A DNA stretch of 64,000 nucleotides, from contig NC_058498.1 in assembly GCF_020382885.2 (NCBI RefSeq), forward strand, positions 19,125,001-19,189,000. Reading direction: 5' to 3'. A program made the position numbers and the translations under genes. Position 1 is the stretch's first letter, and the number at the start of each line of letters is the position of its first letter. Source of the DNA: Scatophagus argus (taxonomy: Eukaryota; Chordata; Actinopteri; Scatophagidae). This document shows, in pieces, positions 13,924 to 27,769 of the stretch. Below the pieces are notes generated by a model. It was given only the letters and a program-made list of their open reading frames with translations. It did not search any database and was not told the origin of the DNA.

Positions 13924-16900
13924 ATGCAGTGGAATAAATCTTTGCTTTGCAGTGTAGTGTTTTTGTTTTTTCTTTGCTTTTGTCCACTTTGTACTTCTAC
14001 TGAGAAACATTCAAGGTGTCGCTCTGACACACACACTCAAATCCATCATAAGACACATAACACAAAAAAGTTTTGTGATCCTTCCTTCAGCAACCAGACA
14101 GCACATGCTACCACTCAGGTATGGCAACTCTTTCTGTTGCATATTACAGTTTTTCTGTATTTGTTCTGCAGTTTTTGTCAGTGAGGAGATTACAGGACTT
14201 GTGTGGTGTCAAAGGTTAAAGAATTGTTCTGACTCCTTAAAAGTTAAAAATTGTTTTCTTCTGATGTGAGTGTGATAGGCCACTATCACTATCAGATATC
14301 TCCCAAGGAATAAAGAATTTTCAATTAATTTCATGGCATCTTAATCTCAGTCCTAGATATTCAAAACCCTCGTCAGGGTACAGTGTTCTTGTACCTTTCC
14401 ATTTCCAAGACTCGCTCTCTCCAGTGTGCATATCACCATGTGCGTTTCTCTCTGTCTCCGTATCGCACCCTGATTTACAGCTCAGACCAGTAGAGCCTCA
14501 GTGGACGGATGTTCTCAGTGACAAATTCCTCTGATAGTGTATGTGATTAGTTAAATGTTAAATTCACATGTTCATTTCATTTGATAGGTTTCTCCTAAGC
14601 AGGTCAGTTGTGTTGAGAGTGTTATCTTGTGTTAATTGTACCAGAGCTGACTGGTTAGCTTTCTGTGTCTATACAGAAGTGCATCTCTGGCTTCTACAGA
14701 GAGCAGACTGGACCACACAGGGGTCAGTGTGTGCCATGTAGCTGCAATGGACTCTCCAATGAGTGTAATGAGCATACAGGGAACTGTATGGTTGGTTTAC
14801 ACACACACACACGCGCACACACACACACACACAATTACTATGTTCAATTGATGATCCAAACCACACTTAAAGGCTGACACATGTGTTGGTCAGCCAAGGC
14901 ACAAAACATGTTGTTCAAGCTGTGTTTCATCTAATCTCACCTCCAGGACTGTCAGTTCAACACCACCGGGGACCACTGTGAACAGTGTAAAGAGGGTTAC
15001 TATGGAAACGCAGCAGACCGGACCTGTCATGCCTGTCCATGCCCCTCTACAAGGAACAAGTTGGTATTTTTCTTTTCCAATTAAACCAAACTAAAATGAT
15101 TTCTTGCCCCACATCAGTATGAAAATCTTTCTCTTTCTCTGTACAGTTTTGCTTTGGCCTGTCTGGACATTGGCTCAGGAGTGGTTGAATGTTTGTGTAA
15201 ACGAGGTTACAGTGGAGCCAGATGTGAAAGGTGGCACAAAACCAAAGCATCATTTACATTTCAGCATTACTATCAGTGCACCAAAATGTTGCTCACCAAT
15301 CCCATGTCTGTTGCTCAATGCAAAACATATCACTTATGATGTTTTGGCATGTGGGTCAGATGCCAAAAATATTATAGGTTAAGAGCAGAGCAACCTTTGC
15401 CTTAATTTTTTTCTTCTCTTTAAGATGTGCATTTGGTTACTATGGTAATCCAATAGTGGATGGAGGCAGCTGCAAGCCCTGCAGTTGTGAGGGCAGCACC
15501 TTGAACATTTGTGATTCTCTGACCGGAGGTGAATATACATTTTCACACAATATACACACAGATAAAGGTTAAGGAGAAATAGCTTTCGGGTAAATAGAGT
15601 CATATGTTTATCACTAATCAAGACTCATATTATTTTGAAGGGTTGGGCAGTTTAATATTGGACTTCCATGTAGTTGGAGGACTCACAAGAGACAGATTTT
15701 AAAAAGAATGGCCACAAGTAAGGTTGCAGATGACTTTTGGTCCCTAGTATGAGTCAAGCTCCAAAAACACTTTAGTCTTTCTTTTAGTTTTTTGTTGGAT
15801 GTGGTCAGCTTGATAAACAAGCCTGAGTGGGGAAAATAACCCCTGATGGAGCTGGGGCTATTTTCTCAAACCTTAGAGCCACAGAAGACATTAACTATTT
15901 TCACAGACTGAGTAGTACTGCCCATCATGACCACTAAACTGGCCTTAATGTGATGAGATTCCCTTTAATATCCTTTCCTTTTAATAGATTGCATCAAATC
16001 TGGTGACAACAGCTGTGGTGATCACTGCCAAGGTGAGTTTGTGTTCACACAAAGAGTTATAGAAAAACAACAACAACAAAAATAAACGAAAAAACTAGTA
16101 GAACTAATATTTTGTGTTTAATCCTTTCCTTGTATTTACTAACAGAATGTGACAGCTGTACGCTTGCCTTACTGGTTGACTTGGAGAAGATGAACAAAGT
16201 CTTGGCTCAGCAGAAGCAGAACATCACTAATGGCCCTGGTTCACTCCCCAGGCTGAATCACCTGCAGGCTAACATCTCTGCAACCAAGGTACAGGTCATG
16301 CAGGTTCCTGTCTGTCGGGGTGTAGCTGTCCTTTAAAACATTTTCTATCGCAAAGAGTTTGCTGAATGGGAGAGATCTCAATTTCTGTTATATTTGTTTG
16401 ACACAAGTTCATGTTCAGAGTACTTTTTACCCACTACTTTTTTACTTTTGCAGTTTTTGGTTGGGAGCCACATCTCTGCTGTGACACATCTGGAGCCAGA
16501 GGTGGAACAGCTGGAAGCAAATGTGGATGTTGTTGGAGAAGACTTTAGTCAACTGATTGATGAGGTACCTGGAGTGAATTTTCCTCAGTTAATCAAAATG
16601 AAACTCAGTTGGGAATTCAGGAGTATAATTCAGTTTTACTAAATTTTAAATGTGAAATATTGCTTGAATACTGCAGGAGGTATTTTTTTAATAAACAGAT
16701 TACATCACATACAACAGGAAGCGATGACCTACTGAGTATTATGAAACTCTCTTGTTTTTACTGCTGAGTGTAAACAATGAATGTACATAAATGGCTCTGA
16801 AAATCCAAGAAACATTGATACAGTTTTTGAATTATGATTAACTATCCAGGCATTTAAAACCGTGTCAGCTCCAGAGGTGGTCTTGGAGAACATGAATAGA

Positions 16901-19900
16901 ACAAAGTTAAAAGCAGAGAATCTCATCTGTGAAGCTGAAGCTCTCCTCACAGTAGTACAAGGTATACCAGTTAAAAATTACTATATTGTATGTGTTATCA
17001 ATGTGGTGACATTACAGCACTGTCCTGCAGGCAGGCAATAAGAGATTTAATGAAAGCTGTGCCGATTATTATAATAAAACAATACATAAAAACATATTAT
17101 TAAGTAAGTAAGTGTTCATAATTTTAATCATTTCTGTTTAGTAATGTCAGATTGGGTCAAAAGTAGCATACCATGCCTCTCCTCTCCAAGATCTCATGGC
17201 ACTTGTTAAGAAAACTGTATGCTTGCTTAAATCCAAGTGAGTCTTACCCACAGACTATCATTCACAGTATTGTCTCTGTCATTGTGGTTTGTCAGATCTA
17301 ATAAGGCAGTTAACTGAAGTGAAACATGGAGAGTCAGAGACTCTTTCTGAAAACAAGAAATCCAGGATGATTGAAGAGGCTCAGCGCATCGTGCAGGAAA
17401 TGAGAGAGAGAGGCTGCACTGCTCACAGAGACAAAGCTGGCAGAGCGCAAGAGGAGGCACATACATGTGAGATTTTATCTATTCTGGCAAAGAGATTATG
17501 TTCAGTTTATGGATAAAATGCAGTGCGGTGGCATGTTACTCAGATGTTTGGCTCCTCACTATGACATGAACTGCATTCACTTCACAATGATGTGAAGTAG
17601 GAGGTGCCTCATGGAGGGCAGGTCTGTTTCAACAATCCACAGCTCTCCAGCTTTTGAAGCTGAAACCACCACTGCACTAAGTTTGATGAACAGCAACAAA
17701 AAGAGATTTGTGATCACTGGCACTTCTGGAAAATAACAGTAATTTGAAAAAAACAAAAAAACCTTTGATTTGAACTCCCAGGTTTGGCTTGGCATTTTAG
17801 AAAATGCGTGTATTCACCTTTTTTTTTGAGAGAGGGAAACTTTAGGAGATCGACAATACTCCCACCTCCCTGCTTCTTCACACTTCATAACAAATGATCA
17901 AGTTAGCTGTGCTTCAAGTTAGCTACATAGATATATTTATGATAGTTAAGTGTGAACCAGTCACATAAAGTCATTGTGACTTGAACATTTGTTAACGGTG
18001 AGCAACAGGAATTCTTGACACCTTCCTTCCTGCATTAAATCATCATGAGTCATGCATTAGATAAGTAAGTACTTACTGCTACTAGATTATCTTAGCTGAC
18101 AACAAAGACTATAGAAACAGGGGAAACGGACAACAAGACACACCCACTAATACCTGTAAAGGTAGCTGACACACCTTATCTCATTTGTTTAATTAGCTAA
18201 ACACAGACATAAAAACAACATGTTGTAATGGGGAAGACTCTTTCTTGGCACAGTGACTTCCTGAAGTCTTCTTGTCACCGTGAAGTGTTAAACAGTGAAC
18301 TTTAGAGGTGCTGGTAGCACTTTGACACAGCCAGGATAGTTGTTTCTTTGATGCTAAGGTGAGCTAACTGGCTGCTAGCTGTAGTCGCAAACTGTTGCTC
18401 CTTTAAGAATAAACTTTATTGTTTCGATGAACAAAAGACATAACAGTTAATCTAAATTAATGAAAGACAACACGTGAGGACAACAATGACCAATAAATAT
18501 GATGAACAACCCTAAAGAAGAATATGAATGAGATGATGTATATTGCCTCGACATATAAGATTTCTAGTCTGTGTATTCTCCTCAGTGTTGGACATTATCA
18601 GGAACATGACAGATTTTCTTCTGAGGGAAGTGACTGAGCTGCTGTCAGATACAGAGGATACAGTGAACAAGACACAGGGCCTCAACCTGAAGAGTTGTAC
18701 TATGCTACAACACCTGGAGGTGACGTGAAACACAGCTGGCATCACTCATATCAAACATTTCTCATGTATAATAGGACATTCTATTGTGTCATACTGATGT
18801 TTTCATGTTTTTTTTGTTCATTATTTGTCAGCATCTTCACACTCAGCTGGAGAGAGAACAAAGTACCCTCCTTCCCATGACAGAAATGACTAAAGTGCTG
18901 CTTAAGAATATTACAGACATCTTTTTAATGCTTGAAGAGATTAAAAAAGTAAGCTGGTGTCTTTTACCACTGTAATTCCACTCAAGTTTTGGAGTGTGCA
19001 AACATTGTGTTATTATTGTGTGTAAATTGCAGGAATTTGAGAATGATTCAGCTCAGCTAGATGGCGGTAAGCTGCAACTTGCAAAGAAGTTAAACAGCAT
19101 CTTCCTTATTAAAGCAAAGGTGGATATTGTGACCAGGGCTGAGAAGCATGCAGAGGAGCTTAACAGAGTGGCAGCAGAGTTTCAACAGTAAGTGTGAAGC
19201 AGAGGAAATAAAGAAAGTGGATAGGTATTACTTTGATTGACACTGAGGACAGCTGTGTTGATGTCGACATTAATACACCATGTTATATGTTACTGCAGAG
19301 TTCTTAATTATGCTACCAACAGTAATGACCTGCTCATTGGCGTGGATATAGGAGCTAATGACAACATCAGAAATTTAATAGAAAAGGCAGAGATGGCAGC
19401 AAATCAGTCCTGGGAGGCTGTTGCACAAGCCTTAAAGGTAACTTTGTGTCCTGTTTTTAGTAATACTTAGTGGAATACCTAATTGAGTGTTTAGTAATGT
19501 TAATGCTTATCAAAAATATTGATTTTGTCATAATGAATCAGAATGTGAAGGAGGGAGGTCTGGCCAACAAAGCTAAAGGACTCAATGATGATTCAACTGA
19601 TCTACGGACAGAAGCCAGTGAGACTCAGGGCGACCTGAAATGTGCGTAAACAGCATCATTTGTCAGTCAGATCCATTGCTGTATTTCCTCAAACAGTGAC
19701 CAGGACCTCACCTGCAGAAGGTACCAAGCCTTTATTTGAAATAGGCTTGTATCAGAGGCAGGCTTTAACTTCTAATTCCATTTGCTTGTATATTTGTCAT
19801 ATTTTGGTATGAAGCCCCATTTTGACCCGCTCCTGTTTGCTTTGTTAACGTTACTACATTATGAAGTTAATACAAATTGAGCACTTCCTGCATCCATTTT

Positions 19901-22900
19901 TAATTAAAAGTTCGCTAGCATTTCAGTGGACAGAAACCCTTTGTTTGCAGGGTTCCCATGTGGCACTTGAAATGTTGCTACTGCCATCTTGTGGCACTTG
20001 TACATTAACCTACTACAAAATACAATTTGGCAGAGATAATAACATAAACATTCCCAAAGCAACTGGTATTGGACAATAATACCACTGTTTTTTACCCAGC
20101 CATTATTTGGGACTGGCCTTTATTTGAGGAAATACAATATTTTAATTTTGAGTGCACAAATGTGAAAAGCGTTAAAATTTCTTTTGAACAGTCCTGTCAC
20201 ATACATTGAATGTCCACAAAGATCATGTGATTAAGAAAAACGATAAAGGAGACTCACTGGGAATTGACATCTCAACCACCATTGATGACATCAGAAAGAT
20301 CAAAAATGGTTGGTGGATCACTTAAACTTTAAACTTTAAACTGAGGAGGCATGAAATAACAGAATATACACTGACGCAATCACAGTACATCATAGTGTCT
20401 TTTTGATTTCAGATGACATAGAGGTCCTGATAGAGTCTGCAAAAACAGCTTCCTTGGCCTCTAACTCCACAGTCACTGATACAACAGAAAGACTGAGGAA
20501 TATCAGCCAGAAAGTGGAGGCAATAACTTTATCCAACGTCAGTGTGAATATAGACAATATGCTGATTGATGCAGGCCAGGCATGTGAGTATTAATGGTAG
20601 AAAACACTCACCTTCAAGTATAACACTTTCTTCTATTTCTAGACTTATCATATTCAATGGATGTCATCTTGCAGGTGGAATTTAATCATGCAATAGTTTG
20701 ATTAGTTATATTTGTTTTTGGTCTCTGTTTTAGTGAAGAACTTGAACAGAACCATTTCTGCTTTGAAAGACAAGGTCACACAAGTAGAGGCTCTCAGTGG
20801 GAAGGTGTCTCCTAATGCCAACATAACGGAAAGTATCAGGAAGATCAAAGATGTGATTAAGGAGACAAGAACCTATGTTAATAGGGTAAGTGTTCATTTA
20901 AACCTTGACCTTTCCATCTTTAATGTTAACAGTGGATTAAATACTGCTTCTACTGTATGTGAACTGTATCAGTGATTGACTTGCAGAGAACTGGCCTATC
21001 GACTAACTGTAGTTCCTCCAGCTTCAAAACATAAAAGCATCATTCAACGTATCATTTTGCTTTATCAGCCTACAACTTTACTGTTTGGTTGAATCTCACA
21101 GCCCTCATGCTGTTTTCAGTTGCTGCAGACAGCAAAAAAGCTCAGAAAAATCTATGTTAATGAGTAGCTCATTAACATAGTGTAGCATTTAGCTGCATAA
21201 GAGGCAGATATTTCGCTCAGGAGCTGGAGGCTGAAAAAGACTTACATTTACCTCATGTCTCATACACACACACACAATTTCATATGAACACTAATGTTGC
21301 TCCAAATCTGCTGGATGTAGAAAAAAGAATATTTAAGTTTGCCTGATCAACTTAAGAGATTATATCAGCTCTAATAAAAATCAGTTATTGCAGGTTTAAC
21401 AAAGACAGTAAAACATCTTTTCCAGGAATCCATATTTACACCAACACTTTCTACCCTGGTTGATTTTCTCCCAGCTCTCAGTTGCCACCACTTTCAATGG
21501 GAAGGGTCATGTGGAGCTTCATCCCCCAAAAAACCTTGAAGAGATAAAAGCGTTTACAGCTGTGGATCTGCTTATCAATCGGCACCAAAACAATCCTTCC
21601 AAGGCTGACTACATACGTAAACGACGGCAGGACAAACGCAGAGATGCCAGCTTCTTTGTTTTCTACCTGGGCAACAAGAATGTGAGTAGGCCTCCTTCCT
21701 GTCATACAGACAGATGAGTGATTTTGTGATCTGAATGACAGATATGTACTATTTTTATCTGTTTGTCATTTTCAGGCTTCTGGAGACTACATTGGGATGG
21801 CTATCAGAGACAAAGTGTTGATTTGTGTTTACAAGTTGGGTGGAGTTGTCCATCAGGTGGAAACAAGCCAAATAACAGCAGTTACTAGTGTAAACTCCTC
21901 AGACTTTGACAGGGTTGTCTTCCACAGGTATTCCATACAGATGTTCCTACAGATGTTTCGTTAGGGACCTTTTGCTCCACCAGTAAGTGTAATAACAGGT
22001 TGCATCTGTGTCAACATTTTCTGCAGAGTTTATCAAGATGCTGAAGTTAACATCACACATAGCTTCACATCACAGAGGCCTGTCAGTCTCCCTCCTAAAC
22101 ATAACCTCCCAAACACGCTGAGCGGCATCCTCAACCTTGATCCAGACAGCATTGCTTTCTACGTGGGTGGCTATCCTGCGGACTTTGCGGTAAGCAGTCA
22201 CTGTCATTATCTCATTATAAATTTATTTAATTTCCACACTGGTAGAAAGAGGAGGAAAAAAGACTACTATCAGGTTTTTATTGATTTGAATTGGCATACA
22301 CTGGAAATGGAAAAGTCTCAAGTACAACTTACTTATCAAAAGTTCAAACTCTAACCCATTTAACAAACCTGCTCTTTGACCAAGTGTGTCCTATGACCGT
22401 GGGCAAGATTAAATACATACGTTAAGCAATGAAAAAAACTGACCAGTTTGAAGAGTCACAAATGAACTACAGCTCTGAACAATCACTAACCTACTGCTGA
22501 AGAAAATACGATCACTTATGAAAATATGCTGAGTGAACTAATCTGCCATCGACATGCTGGCTGTTTTCAATCTTTGCTTTTGATTCTTTCAGCCTCCGGT
22601 GGAATTGCATTACCCTAAATTCAGAGGAACAATGAAACTCTCCTACATAAATGAGAGTCCTGTTTGTCTTTTCAACTACAAGCGTGCTGTGAATATGGAT
22701 GCAAAGCAGCCTGTTGTTAAGTAAGCATTAAAAATTTACCTTGTTTACAGGTTATTGTGGTTAGAATGGCTGGAAATTATCAAAAAAATACTAAATTATC
22801 CATTTTTTATTTTTTTTCCAGGATTCCCAGGTCAGGGGTGTCTGATTATTATGAGGGAACAGGTTACCGCATGGCATTAATAAAAGATCCAGACATGATG

Positions 22901-25900
22901 AAGAGAAGGCAGTTCAAGTTTCACACAAACAGCCGAGAGACAAACGCCTTGTTATTCTACATTGGCAATGAAGTATGATGTTTTTGATCGCGTTGAACAG
23001 ATTTGCAGAAGCGTCAGTCAAACGTTTTACAGACAGCATGTGTCTAAACAGTATAAATTTTGTGTTTTATCCATTACAGGAGTCTTTTTTCTCTGTGTTT
23101 TTGGAGAAAGGCTTCCTGGTGCTTCAAGGAAAACAAATGGGTCGAGAAGTGAGACAGCAGAGTGCTGAAAAAGTGTCTCTATTTGTAAGATGATCTAAAA
23201 TAAGAAACCTTACTAAATGAATTTGTGCAAGCTTTCTGAATTCATGTGTTTTTTTTTGTCAATTTATAAACTGTTCTACTAAAATTATGTGTCCTGTCTC
23301 AGGACAGACACTTTGCAATCCTTATTTCAGGCACTTTTCTTGTGCACTATGGACCAAAGCAGATCTCCACAGATCACAATCAAACAATCTACACAAGTTA
23401 TTACATCGGGGGTCTGCCAGCACCGCTCAGACAGAGGTAACAAAACAGATAAAAGCAGCATTCACAGCCTTAGCTCATCAGATTAGCCTTTTGTGCTGTT
23501 TTCTGTCTACTTACACCTTTGAATCTCAGACACAACATCACAGCTCCACCGCTGAGAGGATGTGTGGATCACCTGACAGCAGATGCTGAGATTGTTCATT
23601 ACAACAAGACCATTGGTGTCAGCGATGGATGTCCACTCTCACTACTGGTACTGGAGCCCAAAAGAGATGAGTAGATACCAGGCTGCTCTAAGTTTCATAC
23701 ATATGACTGAACATTACCCTAAAATACCTATCACTCACGTCATCAATATTTTGAGAAAAATATTTCCATGACACTGTGTAACTTGTTACAGACAGCCTGC
23801 ATTGCTGACAATATGATTCTGAAACCCTCCTGTGTGTATTAGAAGGAGGAAATTTGAGTTAGCTATTATTTACACCTTTCACTTGTAAAAAGATCAAGGA
23901 TGTCTTTGTTATACCCAAGGGACAACTTGTAGTACAGACAACAGCACACACACAACCTCAGCAGGACACATATACAAGTTAAAACACATTAAAATGATTG
24001 CATAGAAATGTAAAATCACAGTGAAAAGTAAAAATAATAAAATTCTCCGGGGTCACCATGGAGCAATGTGTAATTTCTTCTGCGAAAAGTCAGGAAAAAG
24101 AGACTTTGGATATGATTCTAATATCAGTGTGTTTCTGGCTTGTGTAGGGTGTTCATTCAGCTACGTTGTATTCTACTCTGTTTGTTGATTCCCTGTTTGC
24201 CTGGGATGAAAAGCCTCTCAGAGTCTCTCTGGGCTTCAGGAGCACAAACAGAAATGGTACTCTTCTGAGGAGCAGCTCTCAGGTAAACCCTGCAAGTCTC
24301 ACATCCAGCTTTAAGAGAGCATCAAAGGCTAAACATCAAGATGACTCAGTACTCTCTGATGTTCTGCAGGACTCCACCTCTGTGCATGAGCTGAAGTTGT
24401 CCCTGCATGATGGCTATGCAGTATTTAACAGTGATAATTACACCTTGAGGTCAGAGAGAAGGTACAGTGATGGAAGCTGGCACTACTTGTCTGCAGTAAG
24501 CAGGCCTACAGGGTAAGATATGTCCCTCTGTTGTTTACAGTTATACCTTTGTCCCATTTAAAATTTAAAACCAAGATGTCACTGAAGCTGCTGTGATTTT
24601 CTCAGGTTAGAGCTCAGCATTGATAATGTGAAGGTAACCGAGGAACAAATGCCCCATAGCAGGCCAGTGGATCAAAATTTGCAAGGAGGGAAATTCACAG
24701 GCTGTATTGCTAATCTTTATACAAGGAGGTTTGTAAATATTTTTGTAAACTTTTTAAATGCCATAGCTGTTCTCATAGGGATGATGATTTGTCCATTTCT
24801 CCTACAATGGTTAATAAAAATCTCATCTGACACAGGCCTGAGAAGATTTTCATACCTGTCGACCTCAGCTTGTTTTCACTAAAGGAAAATGTAGTCATTG
24901 GCCAGTGCAGTCTTCTACCCCCAACACACACTGAGGTTTTACCAGCACCTGTACTGAAACGACCCCAGAAACACAAACCCGTGAGTGCAGCAAGCCATTA
25001 TTTCTCCAGCACAACAACAATAATAATAATAATAATAATGTGCTTGTTGGTTTTATAACGAGAAAGTGATGCAGGTTATTTTTCTGCTGTGTGTCAGATT
25101 CAGGTTCCAGCAGGTAGCCAATGCAGGAACCAGCAAGCACAACATGGTGAATACCAGCTGCTTGAGGAGCACAGCTGGCTTAGTTACACCCTGCCACAAG
25201 AAGACCTTAATTACAGGTAATGGTGGTTTGTACATAATACATCTTGTTTTTTCCTGAAGATATGAAAAATTGACAGTTCTCTTTAGAGACATTATCATTA
25301 TGGTTTGACATCCTGTACAGGATGTTGTCTATTGAAAGTGTAATTCTGTATTTTTACATTTCATTCATGTAAGTATTCATCTATCTATCCATTCATTCAT
25401 CCACGTGAACAGTAAAGTAGAATTCACTGTTGTACTTCTCTTGTGTCTCAGGCCACACTTCTCTCTTGACATCAAGACCAAGTCGTCCAAAGGGTTGATC
25501 CTCCATGTAGCAGGGAGAGGAGCCGTCCCCTTGCTGGCTCTGTACTTGGCCAATGGCAAGATTAAGATGTCACTTGGGCAAAACAGAACCATCCAGCACA
25601 AGCAGAAGAGCAACGATGGGAACTGGCACAGAGTAATTGATGATTTTCTAAGCCTCGCCCATCCAGTTACTGTTGCTATGACAGCCAAGCTTTTTTGTCC
25701 CAGCACAACACATGGGGTTTGCAGTGAAAATGGTGGCAAATTTACCTCTTAAAATTAACAATAATTTGGGATCTTTAATTACCCACAGTAAGCTGTTTTT
25801 TACATCTCATCTGTGGATTTTGGCAGCTGAATTGACGTCTCTCACAGATTATATCAGCTACAGCTAGCTAAACTGAGCTGGTTGAAAAATGTCTCCCCCT

Positions 25901-27769
25901 GAGTTTTCAAATGTTCCCAAATTATTTATTTATTCAAATTATTTTGTTCGTAATGTCACTTAGACTTAAGACACTTGGATCTCAGCCTGAGGGTGATCCA
26001 CCAAAGCATTTCCAAGACTGATGCTTAGTATGAATCATATACACACTAACATAAGTAAACATAGGTCGCAGGTTTAAATGTATCAGAATTCTTCTTTCAC
26101 ATGTAGTGACAGCCTAAGCTTGACAGACCTTTCTACCTATGGTTGGTAAACTAATTTGTATTCAGAGGCAAGACTTACAAATGGTCAATAACAGTACATT
26201 TCCATGCCTATGACACATACAGTTGCATTACACAAACGTTACAATATCATTTCAGTCTCCTGTCGATCACAGAGACAGTAACCTATAATCTGTTTAGATG
26301 AAAGTCTTTAAGTAGACAACTACCTGTGTGACAGGTTGTCCCTCTGTGACAGGTTGAGTTCAGTGTGGAGAAAAGCACTTTTCATCTGCTGGTTGATGGA
26401 GTCCGTGTGACTGATGGACATCTGCCAAACAATGAGGGATCATCTCTAGACCTGCACAACCCGGTGTATCTGGGAGCTGATCCGATAAGCACAAACACAA
26501 AAGTCTTCATCACAATTCACTCATTGACTACTTATTCACCAACTATGCCAAATATTTTTCCCACATTTGTTTGTATTAACCCCTTTCTCTTTTCTCATCC
26601 TCCCACAGGGACACAATGTTCCTGTGAATAGCGTGATTGGATGTATACGGGATTTCAAAATGAATGAGCAGGTTACTGGGGAACCGGAGGCAAACCACAA
26701 AATTTTACCCTGCTTTGATAAACTCACAGAGAGGGGGACGTACTTTGGTGGTGGTTACATCATGTTAGGTTTGACTAATTTCATAGATCCTGATACAGTG
26801 TTTATCCCTGTTGTCTGTTTATGAGTGCAGGATAGAAAACAAACACTGACCTCAAATCTAAAGAGGAATGTCTCTGTTCTAGATGAGTACTTCCCCTTTG
26901 GCTCCCAGTTTGTGTTGTCCTTTGAGCTGCGCCCTCAGTACCTAACAGGTCTTCTCTTCCATGTTCAAAGTCACAAGACCAGCCTTAATGTGTTCTTAAA
27001 GGAAACCAAGGTAATTTTAATTTAATTCTGAAGGAACAATGACAGTTGGTCAGACAGCAGTTCAGAAAAAGCTGTATCAATTGAGCAAACCTTTATGTGT
27101 ACTGACTGTAACCTTTTACCAGCTGGGTGTCAAAGTGAATGATGGCCACCGTGCTGTCAGTGTTTCAGTGACTCCACGTGAAAGCCTCTGCGATGGGAAA
27201 TTTCACATCGTCACAGGTACGAGTTCTCATGGTGACATTTCACAAACTTGATAATATATGAAGAGCTCTAAATTTTATATTCTCATTTTATCATCATCCA
27301 GTGTCCAAACAACGTGAAGTTCTCAAACTAGTGATGGACTCCATGTCCGAGCAGAAAGCTGTCCCCCTTTCATCTACTTCGTATTCAACAACACTGGATA
27401 CACTTTACATTGGAGGTAAATCCATCAAATATTTCACAAAGTATCTTTTAAAAAGTCAATATTCTTTTTTTCTACCATTGTACGTTCTGTTTTGAATCTG
27501 TGTCAAACACACAAAACAAAAAAATCCAAATCAAAAAAGAAATAAAGAAAAGAAAAAGCATACATCCACTGTGAGAGTGCACGTGAGAATCTTCCATTTC
27601 TACTTTTTCTTTTCTCCATTTAGGGACAACAAAGCAGAGCCAAGTCTCTGTGACCTCACCATTTGTGGGCTGCTTGCGAAATGTGAAGCTTAATGGAAGG
27701 TCTGTTCCATTGGAGACAGGATCCAGGGTGGTTGGCCCTGTGAGCATCAATAGGTGCCCTGCAGACTAA
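13924..27769 (+). CDS. lama3: Laminin subunit alpha-3, short (3A-type) form, complete
   Basis: Laminin alpha-3 is the alpha chain of laminin-332 and related epithelial basement-membrane trimers, which bind integrins and dystroglycan. I traced 38 coding exons, beginning 13924-14118, 14677-14790, 14947-15059, 15147-15230, 15425-15528, 15988-16032, 16146-16288 and ending 26883-27010, 27123-27216, 27302-27415, 27624-27769. All phases close, giving 5073 nt and 1690 residues; human LAMA3A has about 1724. Residues 1-26 are a signal peptide, about 66-220 are Cys-rich LE (laminin EGF) modules, and about 225-755 form the N-glycosylation-rich coiled coil. LG1-LG3 span about 760-1290. A basic linker (KRPQKHKP) marks the usual processing region, and LG4-LG5 span about 1367-1690, ending VSINRCPAD. 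There is no LN domain and no room for 3B exons upstream. A basic insertion in LG1 is discussed among the findings. Confidence 0.96.
14804..14833. repeat. (CA)n microsatellite
   Basis: A CA tract with one CGCG interruption lies 13 bp inside the donor of lama3 intron 2. Confidence 0.85.
17820..18390. repeat. MITE-like element in lama3 intron 10
   Basis: The intron contains AAAGACTATAGAAACAGGGG, then GTAAAGGTAGCTGACACACC, ATCTCATTTGTTTAATTAGC, and GGCACAGTGACTTCCTGAAG followed by TCTTCTTGTCACCGTGAAG. It closes with GATGCTAAGGTGAGCTAACTGGCTGCTAGC. These blocks in this order are typical of the GCTAAGCTAAGC inverted-repeat family, also present at 10090-10290. The outer limits are approximate. Confidence 0.45.
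19680..20136. mobile_element. Non-autonomous DNA transposon (MITE) with perfect 14-bp terminal inverted repeats
   Basis: TGTATTTCCTCAAA at 19680-19693 is matched exactly by its reverse complement TTTGAGGAAATACA at 20123-20136. Next to both ends are sub-terminal inverted blocks (CCTTTATTTG and GGCCTTTATTTGAGG). The 457-bp element fills most of lama3 intron 15 and contains no coding capacity. A target duplication is not obvious, so the superfamily is not assigned. Confidence 0.75.
21090..21400. repeat. Dispersed repeat in lama3 intron 18, related to 46400-46750
   Basis: The 23-base block around AAAATCAGTTATTGCAGGTT (21376-21398) recurs identically at 46725-46747 in an osbpl1a intron. Both copies also hold TTAGCTGC-type and TGTTGCTCCA segments, so I consider them members of one dispersed family. 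A small (AC)n tract lies inside this copy near 21265. Confidence 0.5.
23870..24050. repeat. Retroposon-type fragment in lama3 intron 26
   Basis: The phrases GATCAAGGATGTCTTTGTTATACCCAAGGG and CAGACAACAGCACACACACAACC resemble the TTATTGTCACCCAAGGGG...ACAACACAGCACACA module common at the 3' end of fish retroposons. It lies just upstream of the exon at 24148. Assignment is tentative. Confidence 0.35.
25017..25040. repeat. (AAT)n microsatellite
   Basis: Seven consecutive AAT/ATA units lie in the 117-bp lama3 intron between exons 24836-24980 and 25098-25216. Confidence 0.9.

Noticed and set aside
25377-25752. Open frames of 115-120 codons on both strands
   Set aside because: The plus frame is the LG4 exon of lama3 (25452-25632) read into its introns; the minus frame is its complement.
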